A stretch of DNA of 8,501 nucleotides from Alistipes sp. (GTDB taxonomy: Bacteria > Bacteroidota > Bacteroidia > Bacteroidales > Rikenellaceae): NCBI GenBank assembly GCA_014796635.1, contig JAAVIK010000001.1, positions 75,756 to 84,256 of the forward strand, given 5' to 3'. Made by a program: the position numbers and the translations under genes. The notes beneath the pieces are model-generated. The model was given only the letters and a program-made list of their open reading frames with translations, was not told where the DNA came from and did not search any database. Position 1 is the stretch's first letter, and each line of letters starts with the position of its first letter. Of this stretch, positions 7,018 through 8,501 are shown one piece after another.

Positions 7018-8501
7018 ATGAAACAAATCATCTATATAGCTGCAATGGCAGGAGCCCTGGCACTGGCCGCCTGCACGGACGACGGCACGAACCTGCCGTT
7101 CGGGCCCGACAGCAAGGAGATAACGATCGGAGCCGACGGCGGCACCCGCACGATCCGCATCGCCTCGGGCGAAGACTGGATAGCGACGACCGATGCGCCG
7201 TGGATCACCGTTTCGCCGGCCAACGGCCACGGCACGACGGAGTGTCGGATTCTGATCGACTCGGCGCTGCGCGAGACGCCGCGCCGCGGCGTGATCCGCT
7301 TCCAGAACCAGGCGTCGATGACCAACGAAGAGATCACGGTGGACCAGGATGGGTACTCCTATGCCATCACGCTGGCGGAACCGGAAGTAGAGGTCGAAGA
7401 CTATGCGACGGTGGACGAACGCTACTTCGATGTGAGGGTGAAGACCAACGTGGACTTCAACGTATCGATCCCCGACACGACGGGCTGGCTGACTTACGAT
7501 TCGTACAAAGTGAACATCGACCGCGGCATACGCCCGCGCGAAGTGACGGTGCGCTTCAAATGGAACATCAGCTCGATGCCCCGCGTCCGCAACGCGGAGA
7601 TCGCATTCGCTCCGAAACAGGAAGTGACGCTGCAACAGCAGGACAAACTGCATGTACGGCAGACGGCGGCGCCGGAGATCAAGAAAGACACCCGCGAGGG
7701 CGACTCGGTGGCGCTGCTGGGAATATCGCGCGCGCTGAACCTGTGGCGCACGACGTGGAACACCTCGGAAAGCATCGACAACTGGGACGGCGTGACGCTG
7801 TGGGAAGAACGCATGGAAGGCTGCACGCCCGAGAAAGTCGGCCGTGTGAAATCGGCGAACTTCACGTTCTTCACGACCAAGGAACCCCTGCCCTACGAAG
7901 TACAATATCTGACGGCGGCCGAAGAACTGATATTCTTCAGCAACAGCAACTCCCAACTGCTCAGCCTCAGCACGGGAGACGCGATCACGAAACTGACGCA
8001 GCTCAAACGCCTGACGATCTCGGGCTACGGCCTGACGGAACTGCATCCGGACTTCGCCGACATGAAGGAACTGGAATATCTGGACTTGGGCAGCAACAAC
8101 ATGCAGACGCTGCCGGCGGTACTGACGAAAGAGAACCTGCCCAAGCTGCGCGTACTGCTGCTGAACACCAACCAGCGCTCGCTGATCTACGATCTGAGCA
8201 ACTCGGTACGGACCGACATCGGCGGATTCTACGATGACGCGGAATTTCCGGTGCATCTGCTCAAATGGAACCTCGACTCGCTGTCGCTGTCGGTGAACTA
8301 CCTGCAGGGGAAGATCCCCTCGTTCGGCACGGCGGATGCACCCGAAGACGGCTGGGAAGAATTCTATACGGAGGAAGACATCGCCGCCTCGAAGAACGAC
8401 AAAGGCATAGACACCCTGTCGCGGGAGCTGATCGGGACACCCAAGGTAATGCCCCGGACGATGAAGTTCGCCATCAATCTGAACCGGCTGACCGGCGAAC
8501 T
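7018..8501 (+). CDS. BACON-domain leucine-rich repeat surface lipoprotein, 3' truncated by window edge
   Basis: The ATG at 7018 opens a frame with no stop to the window end (494 codons plus two bases), 14 bases after the previous stop. The signal peptide MKQIIYIAAMAGALALAAC has a textbook lipobox (LAAC, Cys19), followed by acidic TDDGT. Residues about 33-112 form a BACON domain: W54, PWITVSPANGHG, the R-R-G-V-I-R-F strand and terminal ITVDQDG. Residues about 115-216 are a second BACON-like module (TGWLTYD; ends LHVRQTA). From 229 comes an LRR cap with ISRALNLWRTTWN and NWDGVTLW, then repeats: LTQLKRLTISGYGLTEL, MKELEYLDLGSNNMQTLP, LDSLSLSVNYLQGKIPSF and, at the edge, FAINLNRLTGEL. BACON domains are thought to bind glycans, mucin-like ligands or to act as spacers. 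Probably a surface binding protein acting with the preceding LRR lipoprotein. The end and total length are unknown. Confidence 0.9.
   Translation, partial: MKQIIYIAAMAGALALAACTDDGTNLPFGPDSKEITIGADGGTRTIRIASGEDWIATTDAPWITVSPANGHGTTECRILIDSALRETPRRGVIRFQNQASMTNEEITVDQDGYSYAITLAEPEVEVEDYATVDERYFDVRVKTNVDFNVSIPDTTGWLTYDSYKVNIDRGIRPREVTVRFKWNISSMPRVRNAEIAFAPKQEVTLQQQDKLHVRQTAAPEIKKDTREGDSVALLGISRALNLWRTTWNTSESIDNWDGVTLWEERMEGCTPEKVGRVKSANFTFFTTKEPLPYEVQYLTAAEELIFFSNSNSQLLSLSTGDAITKLTQLKRLTISGYGLTELHPDFADMKELEYLDLGSNNMQTLPAVLTKENLPKLRVLLLNTNQRSLIYDLSNSVRTDIGGFYDDAEFPVHLLKWNLDSLSLSVNYLQGKIPSFGTADAPEDGWEEFYTEEDIAASKNDKGIDTLSRELIGTPKVMPRTMKFAINLNRLTGE
7909..8501 (+). repeat. Leucine-rich repeats inside the BACON-LRR lipoprotein, continuing past the window
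   Basis: This part encodes LRR units from about residue 298 on. The clearest are LKRLTISGYGLTELHPDF, LEYLDLGSNNMQTLPAVL and LRVLLLNTNQR. After a non-repeat stretch come LSLSVNYLQGKIPSF and FAINLNRLTGEL. The last two match the plant-type 'L.L..N.L.G.iP' form, while the earlier ones match the 'L..LP' form. The array is still open at base 8501. Confidence 0.75.

Noticed and set aside
7200..8237. Plus-strand open frame of 345 codons in another frame
   Set aside because: It overlaps the BACON-LRR gene, whose own frame has a lipobox, BACON signatures and LRRs. The alternative frame is rich in R, D, G and H without motifs.
6925..8256. Long minus-strand open frame of 443 codons antisense to the LRR/BACON genes
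   Set aside because: It lies opposite a well-supported gene. Its protein is rich in R, V, H and Q with no domain motif, as expected from the complement of GC-biased codons.
1..8501. CRISPR array, tRNA, rRNA, insertion sequence or phage genes
   Set aside because: No regularly spaced identical repeats, cloverleaf-like segments, transposase frames or terminal inverted repeats were seen. Nearly all bases lie in five well-supported genes.

Overview
The window carries one strand of tightly packed genes, all on +, that look like part of a Bacteroidota outer-membrane nutrient-acquisition locus (SusCD / polysaccharide-utilisation type). The evidence is a RagB/SusD-type protein followed by a run of secreted lipoproteins, A/T-rich start regions without clear Shine-Dalgarno motifs, and families known mainly from gut Bacteroidales. 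The GC content, hand-counted at about 60-68% in sampled 60-base rows of most genes, is too high for Bacteroides proper. It suggests a Rikenellaceae-like genome such as Alistipes, which is inference only.

Layout. 1-1311 is the 3' part of a susD-like gene, cut at the left edge; its SusC partner would be expected just outside the window. 1325-2239 encodes a DUF4843/DUF4984-like lipoprotein, starting 13 bases after the susD stop. 2284-4254 encodes a 656-residue DUF5003-like lipoprotein built of BACON/Ig-like modules. A strong intrinsic terminator at 4271-4304 closes this block. 4352-7003 encodes an 883-residue lipoprotein with two DUF4458-like N-terminal modules and a long leucine-rich repeat (LRR) array. 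7018-8501 is a BACON-LRR lipoprotein, cut at the right edge.

How the genes may work together. SusD is the substrate-binding lid of a TonB-dependent SusC channel. The four downstream lipoproteins have acidic residues right after the lipid-anchored cysteine, as in the Bacteroidota surface-export signal, so they probably sit on the cell surface around the transporter as accessory binding proteins. No glycoside hydrolase, lyase, sulfatase, protease or regulator is visible. From memory, the gene order resembles the SusCD-plus-two-lipoproteins complex BT2261-BT2264 of Bacteroides thetaiotaomicron, which was found with bound peptides. A peptide or protein ligand is therefore as plausible here as a glycan. 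No wholly new system is proven. The most interesting points are the paired LRR lipoproteins with swapped N-terminal modules, the internal terminator, the insertion in the first LRR domain, and the abrupt composition change inside the DUF5003-like gene.
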